Shown: positions 1 to 12,939 of the stretch, piece after piece
Layout of the letters: each line of letters starts with the position of its first letter
How positions within the stretch are numbered: the first letter of the stretch is position 1
Source: Eucalyptus grandis
Taxonomy: Eukaryota; Streptophyta; Magnoliopsida; Myrtales; Myrtaceae
Reading direction: 5' to 3'
NCBI RefSeq assembly: GCF_016545825.1
Contig: NC_052614.1
Location: 40,952,072 to 41,016,071 of the forward strand
Length of the DNA: 64,000 nt
The notes under the pieces: generated by a model
Told to the model about the DNA's origin: nothing
Seen by the model: only the letters and a program-made list of their open reading frames with translations
The model's database searches: none
Position numbers and translations under genes: made by a program

Positions 1-43
<43 letters not shown>
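1..43. repeat. (CT)n microsatellite
   Basis: A pure CT dinucleotide run fills the left edge and stops two bases before the zinc-finger start codon. It probably lies in the 5' UTR of that gene. CT tracts are common in plant leaders and core promoters. Its full length is cut off by the window edge. Confidence 0.95.
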
Positions 44-44
<1 letters not shown>

Positions 45-47
<3 letters not shown>

Positions 48-512
48 GATTATAATTATCAACCCAACACTTCCCTTCATCTCAGCTTACCAAAAACTCA
101 GCCCAACCTGGAGCTTTTCCTCGATCGGTCGTCCTCCTCCTCATCATCGCCACGCAGTCCATCCGAAGTAGCTCGGATGTTCTCGTGCAACTTCTGCCAG
201 AGGAAGTTTTACAGCTCGCAGGCGCTTGGCGGCCACCAGAACGCGCACAAGCTCGAGCGCACCCTCGCCAAGAAAAGCAGATCAGAGCTAGGCTCGGCCA
301 TCAGAGCTCCTGCAGCGCGCTTGCCGTCGGGCTCCAGTCATGCCGTTCGCATTCATCAACACCACCATGAGGACCCAGGTAGCTTTCTTGGAGACGTGGG
401 CTACGGAGGGGAGCGAGAGATGGCGAAGTACGGGTCGGCTTCAAAAGGGTATCGACCAGAGAATACTCATCAGGAAGAGTTTTGTCAGCTTGACTTGTCC
501 TTAAGGCTCTGA
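45..512 (+). CDS. single C2H2 zinc-finger repressor, ZFP1/3/4/7-like
   Basis: A 155-residue protein with one plant Q-type C2H2 finger, so probably a nuclear DNA-binding transcription factor. The finger (Cys48, Cys51, His64, His68) contains the plant-specific QALGGH motif followed by [13 protein letters not shown], the signature of the Arabidopsis ZFP1/ZFP3/ZFP4/ZFP7 group. The last seven residues, LDLSLRL (149-155), form an EAR repression motif, which in this family recruits TOPLESS-type co-repressors. The N-terminus carries LHLSLP and LELFL, followed by a Ser-rich stretch (29-40). The gene is intronless and short, as is usual for the family. The ATG at 45 is chosen because it gives the complete N-terminal motif directly after the CT-rich leader. 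The promoter lies outside the window. Family assignment is firm; the exact ortholog and its target genes are unknown. Confidence 0.9.
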
Positions 513-1249
513 ATCGATTATTTTTGAAGAAAAAAGCCTAAGAAAGTAAAGATTAGTATTCAACTCATGAGACTTATTATTAATTGTATTTTACTGGTCA
601 GAAGTTGCTGATAACTTGTCGCTTCTTCGGATCGAAGAACAAGTTGAGTTGAAGTAAATGCTTCAACGCTGATCAGTGGAAGGAATTGCCTTTCTTCCTT
701 TTCCTGTCTTTCGGCCCTTTAGAATCTATCTGGGGACAACCTCGTCGCCACACGCGTTGGTCGGTCCATGTGCTCAAGCTCGTTGACTTTACTTAATGGA
801 AAGTAATTGATGATTGTTGAATGCTTTTGCTGGTGCTCATATGCGTTAGCCGTTTTTACATGAATCGGGTGTCCGCACTTTTTTGTTCAACTAGACTATT
901 AAAGAACTCGTCGAGCTCGACAGCTTAAATCGACAAGCGATTTGTGTACGCAATCCACCTAATAATTTTTGCGGACATGCAACATATCAAATTCGAGTAA
1001 GTGTGTAAAAGCTACATAGAAATTTGCCCATATTGGCAGCCAGGAGGTGGGGCCATCACCAAATTAAATCTGCTATAACCTTTTTTTCTTTTCTTAAATT
1101 CACACACGTGATATCGACAAAAAGAAAAATCACGCAAATGATTGCTGAGATGTAAGCTAATGAACCCTAATATGCTTATTCGAATAGTATGGTGTTACGG
1201 CCCCATTTCTTCCGTACTTTTTGAGCTAAAGAGTAGGGTTTTATGGCAA
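513..1249. other. non-coding 3' flank of the zinc-finger gene
   Basis: The gene's 3' UTR and downstream DNA. There is no ORF with protein-like composition, no repeat arms and no recognisable RNA gene. The polyadenylation site cannot be assigned. Confidence 0.6.
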
Positions 1250-1437
1250 GGGATGAGGAGTGAGTATGCATAAGGGATAAAACAATTGGCTTATGGGAAT
1301 AGCGTCAGGGTGTTTGTAGCTGGAGTTTTGGAGTGTATCGAATACTATCTTAGAGGATTTTTGAAGGTAGGGTTGACTTCCCTTACATAAATTGGTCCAA
1401 AGTTGATGTTGTTTTCTTGATGAGGTTATGATAGGCC
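1250..1437. repeat. direct repeat R1, copy 1
   Basis: About 190 bp beginning GGGATGAGGAGTGAG and ending near GAGGTTATGATAG. It recurs in the same order at 2402-2588, with an estimated three quarters of positions identical by eye. The family is unknown; neither copy codes for protein. Confidence 0.75.
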
Positions 1438-1484
1438 GAAACTAGTTGTTGTTTTGAAGTGATCAGTGTGTCTTGCTCGAGGGA

Positions 1485-1750
1485 TTGGATGCTCGAGCTT
1501 AATTGGGCATAGTATGATTCAATGTGAGGATGTGATTTGCCATACCGTCCTCAGGAATGATCTATAAAAGGAAGGCCGATCTACTATTCTTAGCTCATTA
1601 GGCATCACATGGGCTCATTGGGATGTCTGAGCTTAATTGGGCATGGTAAAATACATTATGAGGATATAATTCGCCATATTTTCCTTAGGAATGATCTATA
1701 GAAATAAGGTTGCCTTGGTCCTTTCAGCTCATTAGCTGTCACACAAGCTT
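1485..1750. repeat. two-copy tandem repeat, ~140-bp unit
   Basis: Two adjacent diverged units (about 1485-1617 and 1622-1750). Each starts with a GAGCTTAATTGGGCAT motif and continues through GGAATGATCTATA to an AGCTCATTAG motif. They lie between the two copies of repeat R1. Nothing in them looks coding. Confidence 0.75.
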
Positions 1751-2401
1751 GTCCTTTGAGGTGCTAAGGCAATAATGGGACCCTTCAGTCCTCAATCAAG
1801 AAACTGTCCACCCATGACAAATTGTATCAAAGCAGAATCCCTCCAATAAGTGGGTGATTCAGAGAAAATCTGTGTTCTACCTAGTCCTATGAGAGCGAGG
1901 GGTGATTGTCGAGGCTATAAGGCTCTAACAAGGTGTGGCTCCTACCGAGCTTCCAAGATGGCAATGAGTAGGACAAGAATAAACTTAATTACTCACCAAA
2001 AAGGAAAACATTCCTAGATCCTGGGGAAATCTCAAGTGGAGGTCTCTTATCACGTTTGAAGTGAGGAAAGAAACCTCGACTGGTTTACTAAGACCAGGCG
2101 AAAGAAAGTGCTATCAAGGGAGCGTAGTTGGCTCAAGATACGACACTTCTTAGGGAAAGTACAAGTGTTTAGAGATTCATGAACAACTTAATTAGGAGAA
2201 GCTACAAATGGAGTGTATTGGCTTGTTCTGTTGGGCGAGCATTTGCAAGCATGTAAGTCCCAAAGGAGCGGCATTGGGTGTGGGGCATAGGGAAGCGATA
2301 TAACAGCTTGCCATAAGGGTGTCGTGAAATTGGATGGGTGAGAATGTCCCAACTTGATTTCTCTCGTACCTTTGTAGACTACAGAGTGGAGTTTCATGAC
2401 A
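1751..2401. other. unannotated spacer
   Basis: No supported gene. The short open frames here have no recognisable domain and are out of keeping with plant coding sequence. Confidence 0.5.
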
Positions 2402-2588
2402 TTGGGATGAAGAGTGAGTGATGCAAAGGAGATGAAACAGTTGGTTTGTGATAGTGAGTTTAGGATATTTGTGCTACGAGTCTTGGAGTGAAATAAATAT
2501 CATCTTAGAGAATTATGAAGGTGAGGTTAGTCTCATGTGCATAAACTGGTCAAGAATTAATGCCGGTCTTTTGATAAGGTTATGGTTG
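2402..2588. repeat. direct repeat R1, copy 2
   Basis: Second copy of the repeat at 1250-1437, beginning GGGATGAAGAGTGAG and ending near AAGGTTATGGTTG. The pair brackets about 0.96 kb. This could be remnants of a terminally repeated element, but no TG/CA ends or target duplication were found. Confidence 0.75.
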
Positions 2589-2785
2589 TTGTGACTCGAC
2601 CTCGGCACACCCACAGATGTAAAGGTAAGGTTTAGAGGTGAGTAACCATGAGATTGTCCTCATGACACGTTACTCCAAGAATGCCATCACTTCATCCTTT
2701 GGGTTAGTGCCACGAGGTTATTGGTCATGATTGTGAGCTCTCCCAAACTCACACCTCACGTGATAGTAGAATTTTGTCGTGACTC

Positions 2786-5700
2786 TATCTCGACACCATT
2801 TTTCAATTAAAAGACAAAAAAAGCATCGTTGATATTTGATTTTTAGTCGACGCATCAAAAAAGGTAAAAAATCGAGATTTGGATTTTTGATTGTGATGGA
2901 GCCCGTTTCTCAATTAAAAAGTATCATTTTTTGTTTCTTTCTTTTGCAGTGCATTTTCTAAGTAATTTTCTATCCACTTTCAAGAAAACCCGAAAAGTCA
3001 AATGGTTGACTTTCAAGTTAACTTTTGATTAACCCTCTCACAAAAAGTCAACTCTGGGCCAAAAATTGGTTTTTTGCCATCACTTTTCTCAAATTAACTT
3101 TTCAAAAATTCAAAATTTTAGTATCAACCTTTAGGAAAAGTCAACTAAATGATTAACTTTTGGTTAAATTGACAAAAATTTGAAAAAAATTAAAAAAAAA
3201 ACCAATAAAACACTTCTTTTTAGTGTCAATTTGACTTACGTGTTTCAAAATTCATAAAATTCAATTAAGAATCTTGTTTTTCGAATTTTTCGATTTTAGA
3301 TTCTAAATTGATCAAAAATAAAATTACTTTCGTTTTAATCATAATTAGGTGTGGTTCATTGCATGACATTTGGTCTAGAGGTTATTTTTAATCCACTTGT
3401 TCATTGAATTTCGTAAATTATCACATCGAAAAGAGAGTTGCCATTTTAAGCCCTAATTAGAGGGCCAAAATCGATTTTTCATGATTCACAAACGGATGAT
3501 TATTTTCCACTCATTTTTCTTAAGATAAGTTCGAATCCGGGGTCAATTTTGAGAAATTCACATTAGAACTTTCCGATTTGAAGGATTTCACTCTCTCAAT
3601 GTAAGAAAATCAAGCTGTCGAGCTTTAATTGATGAAATTTAGGTTGACCCATTTAAGACTATGGTTCAATTTCATGAATTTAAGTCCAATTTTAATATTA
3701 GACCTCAATTTATTTTTGGCCTAAGTTTTGGCACTTTAACCTAAGGTCAATTTAAAATTCATTAGGTGATACTACAAATGGGTAATTAGTTAAATAGATC
3801 TATTGCAATATTAAATGAATTCAATTTCAATTAATTTACAATTTTGGTCAAAAAATTGCGAAATTGCTCATTTTAGCCCTTAAGGCTCAATTTCATGTAC
3901 TCATGATTTTGGTCTGTTGTTTACAATTATTGCTCAATTAAGTCAATAGAGTCCATGAATTGCATTAATGGAATTCCACTAGCTTAATTGGATCAAAATT
4001 GGACAATTTCTTCTCAAATCATGCAAATTTTTTCTTCAATTTGGTCCCTGGGGTACCAAATTGCACAATTTTGAACCCACAAGGACCATAGAGGCATAGA
4101 CTAGCAAGAACTCGCCAAAACTAGTCAAACCGGTGTGAACCAATCTGACCGGTTGTTGGTAGGACAGGTTGGTTCGGCCGCTTGTCCACCGGTTTTGGAC
4201 CTCCGGTAATCAATTCTAGGCTTCTCACCGTGTCAATTTTACCCCTATGTCTTTACATTTTCGCGATTTTACAAATTAACCCTTGAATTTCAGAGATTTG
4301 CAATTTAGCCCCTAATTAGGCCTCTAAGTGCAATTGGCCTCTAAGTGCAATTTTAATTTTAAATCCCAATTTTTGCAAATCGGACCCAGTCGAATAGTCT
4401 CCCGACACTTCTTAATGATGTTTAGCCCTTTAAAATTTTGATTTAGCCATCAGATTAATATTTTGATCATCGGATCGAACCGATGACCAAGATAGGTTAG
4501 GGTTAGTATAAAAGGGTTTTTCCCTCCAAATTTTAAAGGAGGCTCACTTTTTTTACAAACTCTCTCTCTCTCTCTCTTCTGCCTAAATCGCCCTTTCTCT
4601 CTTTTTCGCGCACCTGCTTCCACCAGTTCACGGTCGCGCGCTGCCCATTCTGCTGCCTCCGATCATTCCCCCTGGCGGCTACTGTCCTCTCATCCAACTG
4701 CAACTGTAGATCATGAGATCTTCAATCTTCGATTTCTTTGAACCACCGCACGGCCTCATCTTTCCTGTGGCAAGTGAACCGCCGGTTGGATTGGTGAGCC
4801 TCATCTTATTGATCGACAACTAGCGGTGGTACGAATTGATGCCGACCACCGCCAACTGAGCTCTAAATTGAACCCCAACCTTGTTGTGGTCGAGCCTCTA
4901 TCGAAGACTCATCAGATCTTTTCTGATAGCTGGATTGTTTACCAGCGGTCTTAAACCGATCCAAACTGGACGGGTTTCATTTAATTGGACCAAATGGTGG
5001 TCACCGGAGGTCCCTGAGGTCATTGATCACCTCCGATCAGACATCGAACCTGTCCTTGAACTCTGGATGGTCGGAGCGCAACCGATCAACTCTTTAGCAG
5101 TCCATTCCTTCCTCGGCGCTTGAAGACCGATCCAAACATGGACCGATTTTACTCAATCCTTGAACCGACAGTCCAGCTGGCCTATTGGTGGTCCGAGGTA
5201 ATCCGATTTGATCTTTGGAGGTCCATTCGTGCTCCAGCGACAATTGCTTTGTCTGATTGCATCAAAATGGATGAAATCACATAAAGGTTTGTCTTTAAGC
5301 TTGAATCCGATGAAGCAAAGTCGATGTATCTGACCAGAGCTGGGATTCGTAATTAGATCAATGAAATATGTTTACATCAAAAAGATTATGCGATTGTTCA
5401 ATGATTTGTTGAGGTTGAAGATTGATTAAAGATGATTTATGCTTGATTGAGCATAATAGATGCTAATCTGCAATTTTTGTGCATATATGATGTGGTTGTT
5501 ATTGGCCTAAAACGAGGTATTGGATGACCTTATTTGAACTCAAAACCTTCTAAACTCAAAAAGTACATTCCGAGACCTTTGATTTGATAGGTTGCATGCC
5601 CCAAACAGACAACGTTTGGCCCTGAAAAATACCTCGCAATCTACTAGATTATGCAGATTTCTTAACTCATTTTTGGTTATGTTCTTATTCTGCCTCTGGA

Positions 5701-8414
5701 CTTTGCTATTTTTGTGCCCATTTCTATTATTGATTTTTTGAGAAAATTTTCTTGATGAGATTTATTCCAAATCATCTCCTATATAACATACTTTTTTCCT
5801 TGATTTTTTGGATTAGTTTTGATAGGTCAAAATTGCCTAGATCTGAGCATAGGTCAATTTGCCCTACACTAATTCAAGATGTATTTTGGTGAAAATGAGC
5901 ATATCAATGGGTTCTTGTGACCTTAGCATCTTTATGAAAATTGAAATACACATTGTGCGCTTTCTATCGATGCATGATTTGTATGATTTCATTGTCATTT
6001 GCTATGTCAATTGCGTGTTTAAACACATGTAGATTTTGTTGCAATGAGTATGTTTTGTAACATGTATCTGTTTGCCTTTTTCATCACAATTCATGTGATC
6101 ATAATTATCTTTGATCATTCTATGTGTCAAATTTTTTGTTAGATTTTTACACGTTCCTAGGTGACCAAAATCAAGCATGTTTTGTGATTTCATGGTTAGA
6201 TTAATGCCTTATCATGCATGCATTATCTCATGCTCGTGCAGGTCCCTTTTAGAGACCAAATCTTGTGTCAATGCCTTCTTGACTATAAAGTGTGCATTAT
6301 AAGCTTCATGTGTATATGTGGCTTGTCATGATTGAGTGCCATGTGATATGCGAGAATTATGCCACAATTAGGCTAGTTGCACTTTGAAATCATCAAGTAT
6401 ATCATTATAGTCTTAAATCATGTTGCATTGTCATTGACTTGTATGACACCTTTGCATGCTGACTTAGAGGGAAGATGTTTACCTTAATCATTTGTTGCAT
6501 CCAATTCTTTGTTGTGTGTGAATTTCATGCAATTTGTGGATTCCATAAGTGATTTTAAGACTTAATAATGCATGTTTGTATTCTGGTTTGTTAATGGTTG
6601 ATACGCACATTTCCACAAACCTCAACTTTAGAGCATTGAATTGACTTGAAATGAACTCGAACCCTTCTAGGAAGTCGTAATGCATGCTTAGACCCTTCAA
6701 GTGTCACTAATTTCATGCATTTTACTAATTGTTAGCCCCATTTCCATTTTTTCTTATGTTAGAATTCTGACCTAGGATTAAATTCGGAACCTTGTTTCTA
6801 TCCTTGTTTAGGCAAACTTTTGCTACATTTGCATTTTTTTAGTAAAGATTTTTGAGTCAGACCCACCCCCCCCAAAATAAAGTTTGTTTGTTATCCTTTT
6901 ATCTTCATTGTGGTGAAATTTTGTGGTTTTTAAATTTCATTTGATAGGGCAAATCTTGATTGAAATGACTTGATGTTCTGCTGTTTTGTCAAATTCCTGA
7001 TGCGATGATATGCATTGTTGGATTTTTATAAAATCGTGATTTTCTTTTTTAAAGAATATTTCTTATTGAAAGTTGTTTCATATTAAGTTACACATGCTAC
7101 GTAATTTTCTCAAAGGTAAATAATTAATGGGTGCCATTCAATTTTGCTGATTTGACATGCTTTGTCTGTAATGTTCTGTTGTAGACCTTTGTTGCGATTG
7201 CCTATCTAGATTTTTTTATGATAGCTTGTGCATGGAATTAGGACATGTCTTCATCATGAAATTTGTTTCAAATCCCTTGATCTTCATCGTCAAAAGGTTT
7301 TCAATAAATTAATGGACCTTTCAATCACATTTTTTTCTCAATCTCGATTGGAAATACTTGTCTTTGCACAATGAAATATCTTTAGCACATGTGATGTTTT
7401 CAATGTCCAAGAATCTTTCAAATACTTGCTTTGACATTGGAAAAGTTGAGGTTGAGACTGTATTTAAAATGTATGTGATATTTGTGAGTGCATTTATGTG
7501 AGCCCCAGACTAGTCTTGGCGATTGAATGCGTTCCATAACCGAGACGTCCCTTTGTCTCAAAACTTTATTTCCTTTTTCTTAAACATTTCAAATTCATCT
7601 TTGAAGCATCACATGAACCACTCATGCATGAAACCATGTCATTCATTATAAATGCTTATGTTGTGATTGACACATACCTTTGGAATAAGCGACCCGCTAA
7701 TGGTTCACTCACTTGATTGATTGGTTGAGAAATAAGGCTTAAAAGGCCCGCTTGTGTGTTTAATTCATGCCAATGAGTGCAGATTTTATATGTATATTAG
7801 GCACGATGCTTGATACCGAGGGAAAATCTTGGCCATGCAAGAACACAAATGGTAATAATGGCTATAAATCATAAAATAAATTGGGTAAGTGTCTAGAAAG
7901 ACCTAGCATGAATTGCAAAGGTTGACCCTGAGGCCCAAAGTTGGTTAATTTTGAACCTTGTTCCACTTGATTGATTACTCTTGATTATATGCCGTGCTTT
8001 TGACTGTTTTGATGTGTATGAATGTTTCTCTCCATTGTATGGGCTTAGTTAGATTTAGGTTAGGATTAGATTAGGCCCTCAAAGGTCGAAGCTCACAAAG
8101 ACACGAAGATGGTATCATTCATCCTTGACATATGTCTCAAGTTTCCTCATTTGTATAAATACCTAATGAGTTGCAAGTTCTTTTCTTTTCTTTCATTTTA
8201 CTTTGTTTTATTTCTTTTCAATTTTTTTTAGGATTGCATGATAAATTCATTGCTTTACTTAGTTGTTTACTTACCACCTCATACTTTAAATTCAATTGTG
8301 TGCTTTCTTTTATCTTCCTTGGAAATAGAGTGGCACGAAAATTACTATCTATGTATGATCACTTAGTTTAGGTTAAATGATCACAAGAAAGTAAAAAAAT
8401 AAAATAAAATGCAT
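2786..8414 (+). mobile_element. LTR-type repeat family X, plus-strand copy, non-coding
   Basis: About 5.6 kb of AT-rich DNA without a protein domain. It is assigned to a retrotransposon-like family because its right part (about 7675-8414) aligns in order with the reverse complement of 12124-12700 and 8700-8970. Shared landmarks are a GATTGGTTGAGAA block, an ATATGTCTC block, a TATA-like TGTATAAAT box and an AGGATTGCATG block. It starts near a CTCGACACC motif typical of long Ty3-type LTRs and is cut at its right end by the inverted copy. No gag or pol is visible, so it may be a very long LTR or a large non-autonomous element. The left boundary is approximate. Confidence 0.5.
4507..4514 (+). promoter_or_regulatory. 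possible TATA box inside family-X repeat
   Basis: TATAAAAG followed about 45 bp later by a CT-rich leader (4560-4577). This looks like a polymerase II promoter and transcript start inside an LTR. No ORF follows that resembles a protein. Confidence 0.4.
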
Positions 8415-8965
8415 TGGCACCTTAGGTAACACGATATACTATTAGGTATCAAAATGGTGCTAATAGAAATATTAGCGTAACTCAAGCCACCGAACCTAGA
8501 TATCTAGTTGCATAGAAATGGAGGGACTACTCCCGACCCTTGATTGAGTTCTCTTGCCGACCTCAATTCTAGGAGTCACCACTAGCCTCGTTTTTGGAGA
8601 TTAGCTAGAAAAACCCAATCAAGGGTCGGGGTGTTCCCTCAATATCCAAACAACCACAATAACGCCCTTTCGGTACCTAACGGTCATTATGTTTCTTAAG
8701 GTATCCATGCGTGTCTTTTTACTTTTTCGTACAATAAGAAATTAACAAAGTGATTATGTGCAATGGTCGGTTTCATATCATTCAACTTCTAATTAAAAGA
8801 AGGAAAAGGAAACAAACATTAAGAATTTAAAAGACAATGTGGTAAGTAAACACACAAAATAGTTTAAGAAAATTAGTAAATCTAACATGCAATCCTAAAA
8901 CAGGAATAAAGAAAGTAAAACAAAGGAAAGGAGCCCACAACTCGTGGGCATTTATACAACGTATA

Positions 8966-8970
8966 AAATG
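8966..8970. repeat. 5-bp target-site duplication (AAATG), left copy
   Basis: AAATG lies immediately before the TGTGACATCA start of the solo LTR and is repeated at 12124-12128 after its CGTGACA end. Removing the insert restores a continuous family-X sequence that matches the plus-strand copy near 8130-8160. Confidence 0.85.
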
Positions 8971-11900
8971 TGTGACATCATAATTTTCAAATTTGATTTT
9001 GATGAGATGAAATGACCTTTTCATCGACGTGCCTATAGCATTTTTCTTGGAGTTGGCCACTCACTAGTTAACTAGTCTATCGGGTGAAGCCGTTAAGAAA
9101 TCTAAATGTAATAAACTTGAGAATTCGATCGAGAATTGACTGCTCGATCGTGCTAATCTACAAGGGTCATTACGGCACCGTCAAAATTGATTAGCAAATG
9201 GAGATAAGTCGATTCAATAGAGGTATGTGATTAGTGCGTGGTAATTCCACCTAATTGCAAAATTTATGTTGAATAGCATTAGATCGATTTTTCTATCATT
9301 TTTGTACTCTTGTCCGTATTTGAAATCTCGAGATTTTCACGACAACTAAGAGTCGCCAATATGTCGAAGTATACGTTGTGCCTCGAAAATAATCGACCAT
9401 GGGTTAATTGTATTAAAAATTCCTAAAAGCTACTCGGTAGATTAAGATGCGATAAAATTGCGTCAGATTGAAATTAACCGTGAAATTGAACTCGATTTCA
9501 AAAATTAAAAGTTTTGTTGTGTCACGATTTATTTTGGAAACATCGACTCATCTTCCGAAGAATTTTCGGCGATTTCAGGATTTTTATGGAAAATCAATTC
9601 GGACGTTTCAGAAAAAGAACGAAAATTCAGATGGGCCAAATGAAAGGGAATTTTGGCTTCCAAACCAAGCTATTTGGTGATGGGAACTTGTAGAAATTGT
9701 GTGGGCTTTTTCTTCAACAAAATTAAACATCGAAATGGAGAAATCGAAGAAGAAATTGAAGTTTATTTTGAGGAAATTCGGAGCTATGGAAGAAGGCTGC
9801 ATTTTTGGCATCTCAAATTGGATAATTTATGGAAATTCTAAGCTAGAAAGAATTAGGGGACAAAGCAATCAATTAAGTGGATAATTTGTGGACTTTGCCC
9901 CCACTTTTTTTCCAATCTTTTTGATCAAGCAAAGCCAACTGCTATCCACGGTCGCTACCTCTCATTTTCCTCAGAGCAGCTCTCTCCACGTCACCAAGCT
10001 GCTTCTGTCTTCTTCTCGAACTGACCTCCCTCGATTTCCCTTTTGTCCCTGCTTTCTCTCATTTGTTTTCTTCGAAGCTCAGCCCCACTCTCTCTCTCTC
10101 TCTTTATCGCCTGCTCATTCACCAGCTCCTATCTCCCTCCACCGACGCTCCTTCAAGCTGCCACGAAGACCAGCCATCCATCTCCCTCGTGTCTTCATGT
10201 CCACCGAATCAACTTCAGCTTCTTTCATTTTTTTTTTCTCTCCACCGAAGCCTCCCTGTAGTGCCACACGTCCGAGCCTCCATCCCCTTCGGTCAACTTC
10301 AGCCTCCATCAAAATCCTGTGGTTGACTTCAGCCTCCCCTTCGTGCACCAGCTGTCATCTCAAGCGAAGCCAGCCCAATCCGCCAAAGCTACTTCTTCGT
10401 AGCTTAATCGAGTCAACAATTTTGCTGTGGGCTTGCAGAGCATTTTCAGCATGGTCCAAGCATCCCTCGGCCTCACCGTGAGCCCGAATCTCGGCTGCCG
10501 TTGCGCCACCGTCGCTGTGAACCAGTTTTTGTGCTAAACCGGTGAGTTCGTGTTCTAATCCCTAATTAGTAGGCTAATGACACTTAGAAGTGGATTAGTT
10601 AACTTAATTAAGCTTAGGATGATTTAGTTAGAGTAAGTATATAGTTAGTTATTTAGTTAGTTCAATTAGAATAGTTAGGTGGATTTAGTTAGGAATTAGT
10701 TAGTTTATATAATTAGTGTAATTAGATTGAATTAGGTAGAATGTGTAGATTTAATTGTAAATTCGATTAAATAGCCCGGTTAGTTTAGGTTAATTTAATT
10801 GAGTACTTTAATTTATTTTTTTTGTAATTTATTTAATTGTCGGTAATTTATTTAATTATTAATTATTTTCTAGAAATTAGACCGGGATAGCCAATAATTG
10901 GAATTTTGTGTTGATTGCAATGGTGTGTTCAATTTATGCAATTGGATGTTAATTTGTGCAAATTGAGTGCTGATAGGAATTTTGAGTATTTAATTCCAAA
11001 ATTTGTGAATTTCGATATTTACTTAGAACATCTTGGGTGTTCGATTTTAACACCAAAAATTGTTTTATATACAATATAAAACAGTGAGATTTTAAATTGG
11101 AGGTTATGAATTTTTCGGGTCCAATCTAACCATGTACCCACACACTACTATTTTCACCGGATATTTTTAATACGAAGAAAATATACCAGTACCACTATTT
11201 TAATTGAAACATTTGAGTACAATGCACGGTGTTCTAAGCCGAGATTGATTGGTTGTGTGTTTGTTAAGAGAACCCGTCTCGAATGATTACGCTGAACGTT
11301 ACTAAATCCCTTTTCGGGTTACCCATGCATTAGGATATCGGGTCGTAATAGATTCTGGACCTATACTCCTTTGAGAATGCCATCTTTGAGAGATGAAGTC
11401 GTGCTCAATGGTGGTGAGACGATGCTTGGCTACGCCAGTAGACCGTCGAACTTGGGAGTAGGCCGTACCCTTGAGGGGTGTAATTATCAATTGGAATGCA
11501 TGATTGATTGAGATAGATGTGTCGAATTATGGGACAAAATTGTGTGGCATGGTACGGGATGTGTCATAATGATTTGTTTCTATAATCGGGACCCCTTGTT
11601 TTGTTGAGATAAAAGTGTTGACGTTCCAATTGTTTGAGCATGAATGTTGTTTATATCTATGATGTGAATTGTGCTGACTTGCAAGGAGGATCTGAGACGA
11701 GATAAGTCTCTGTGATTGTGTGATTGTGTGGTTATGATGCTTCTAGGCGTATTACCCTCCTAATCGGGGTTTAGAGCGTGAACCCGTCATAGGCTTAAAT
11801 TTTTAGGATTGTAGGGTGGAAGACTTGGAGCCGAGCTGAGGTGACCAGAAGTGTAGGTCAGATAGGGTAGCTTTCTTTTGAGAGTTAGTCTTTTGAAATA

Positions 11901-12123
11901 TTTTTGGTATAGACTTTTGTACATGACTCGGTATGTTTATAAAAGCATGTTTATTTGTGAATGTGTTGTCCTGCTTTTCTATCTCGAGATGATTACTGTC
12001 AGGGGAGTTGTTATTCACTCACATGTGCAATAAAATGAAAAGGTCAGCGACTCGTCCTAAGAAGTTGCAAAATTTTATCGACCACAAAGGGATGGGTACG
12101 CGCTCGATGATCAAGGCGTGACA
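8971..12123 (+). mobile_element. 3153-bp solo LTR, Ty3/gypsy Tekay-like
   Basis: Begins TGTGACATCA and ends AAGGCGTGACA (TG...CA), flanked by AAATG on both sides. There is no internal retroviral-type domain, so this is a solo LTR left by unequal recombination. The very long LTR and its TGTGACATCA/GCGTGACA ends resemble the Tekay/Del group of plant Ty3/gypsy elements, though the clade is inferred without an alignment. It contains a pyrimidine-rich stretch (about 9890-10350) whose open frames are not genes, and an AATAAAATG signal near 12027. Terminal A/T-rich parts surround a GC-richer middle. Confidence 0.8.
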
Positions 12124-12836
12124 AAATGAACCCGAGACATATATCGGGTAATGAATAGTACAAAATAAGGTTGGATTAGACATTGACCATTTGTCGTCTT
12201 CACGTCTTTAAGATCGCCACCTCCATGGACCTATCATAATTCTAGTATGATACTTAGACTAAAATGTTTACAATATAAATAGAAAAAAAAATGCACATAT
12301 AGCAAATAGAGAAAAACAATCACAATGAAGGAATCAAGTCAATGAATTAAACTAATCAAGCATGGCGTTGGGGTTGGCCTTTGTGGTTCATGCAAGGATC
12401 TATCTAGGACGCCTAGGCAATTCAATTTTAAATGAGTTGTAACTATTGGTCATCATTTGTGTTTTCGTGTTGCAACCAATGCTAAAATTTCCTAAAATGG
12501 GTTCTAAATGTGACCCAAGATACCCCATGTGATTAGGCATCGCACCTCTGTATACATCTAAAAATCATATGTATAATTGAAAGTAAACATGCATGCAAGT
12601 CATCGAGCATTGGTTCTCAACCAATCAAGCAAACTAGTGAGCCGACATTGGATCACTTATTCAGTCATCATGCGCCGAACACATAAACATACAATTCATA
12701 GCCAATGAAGCAATCGATATATGACTCATGTGATGCCTAAAAGGATTTTGTGAACATTCGGTAGAGATGCACTACTTCAAAAGTTTTGATGAAAAGGGAC
12801 ATATTTTGTCAATGCTTTGGAGCATATTTAACCATC

Positions 12837-12939
12837 AAAATTAGCTCGGGTGCATCAAATGGCACAGTTAATCAAGCGTCGTAATAGATTCTGGACCTAT
12901 ACTGTTTTATAAATTAGCTCGGGTGCATCAAATGGCACA
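12837..12939. repeat. short direct repeat enclosing copied filler DNA
   Basis: The block AAATTAGCTCGGGTGCATCA and the bases after it (about 29 bp) occur at about 12838-12866 and 12911-12939. Between them, 12878-12903 is identical over 26 bases to 11342-11367 inside the solo LTR. Confidence 0.85.

Noticed and set aside
4881..5123. 80-codon frame
   Set aside because: It lies in family-X repeat DNA with no recognisable domain or conserved partner.
9888..10481. 197-codon open frame
   Set aside because: It lies inside the 3153-bp solo LTR, is Ser/Pro/Leu-rich from pyrimidine-rich DNA, and has no domain. Overlapping frames are equally open.
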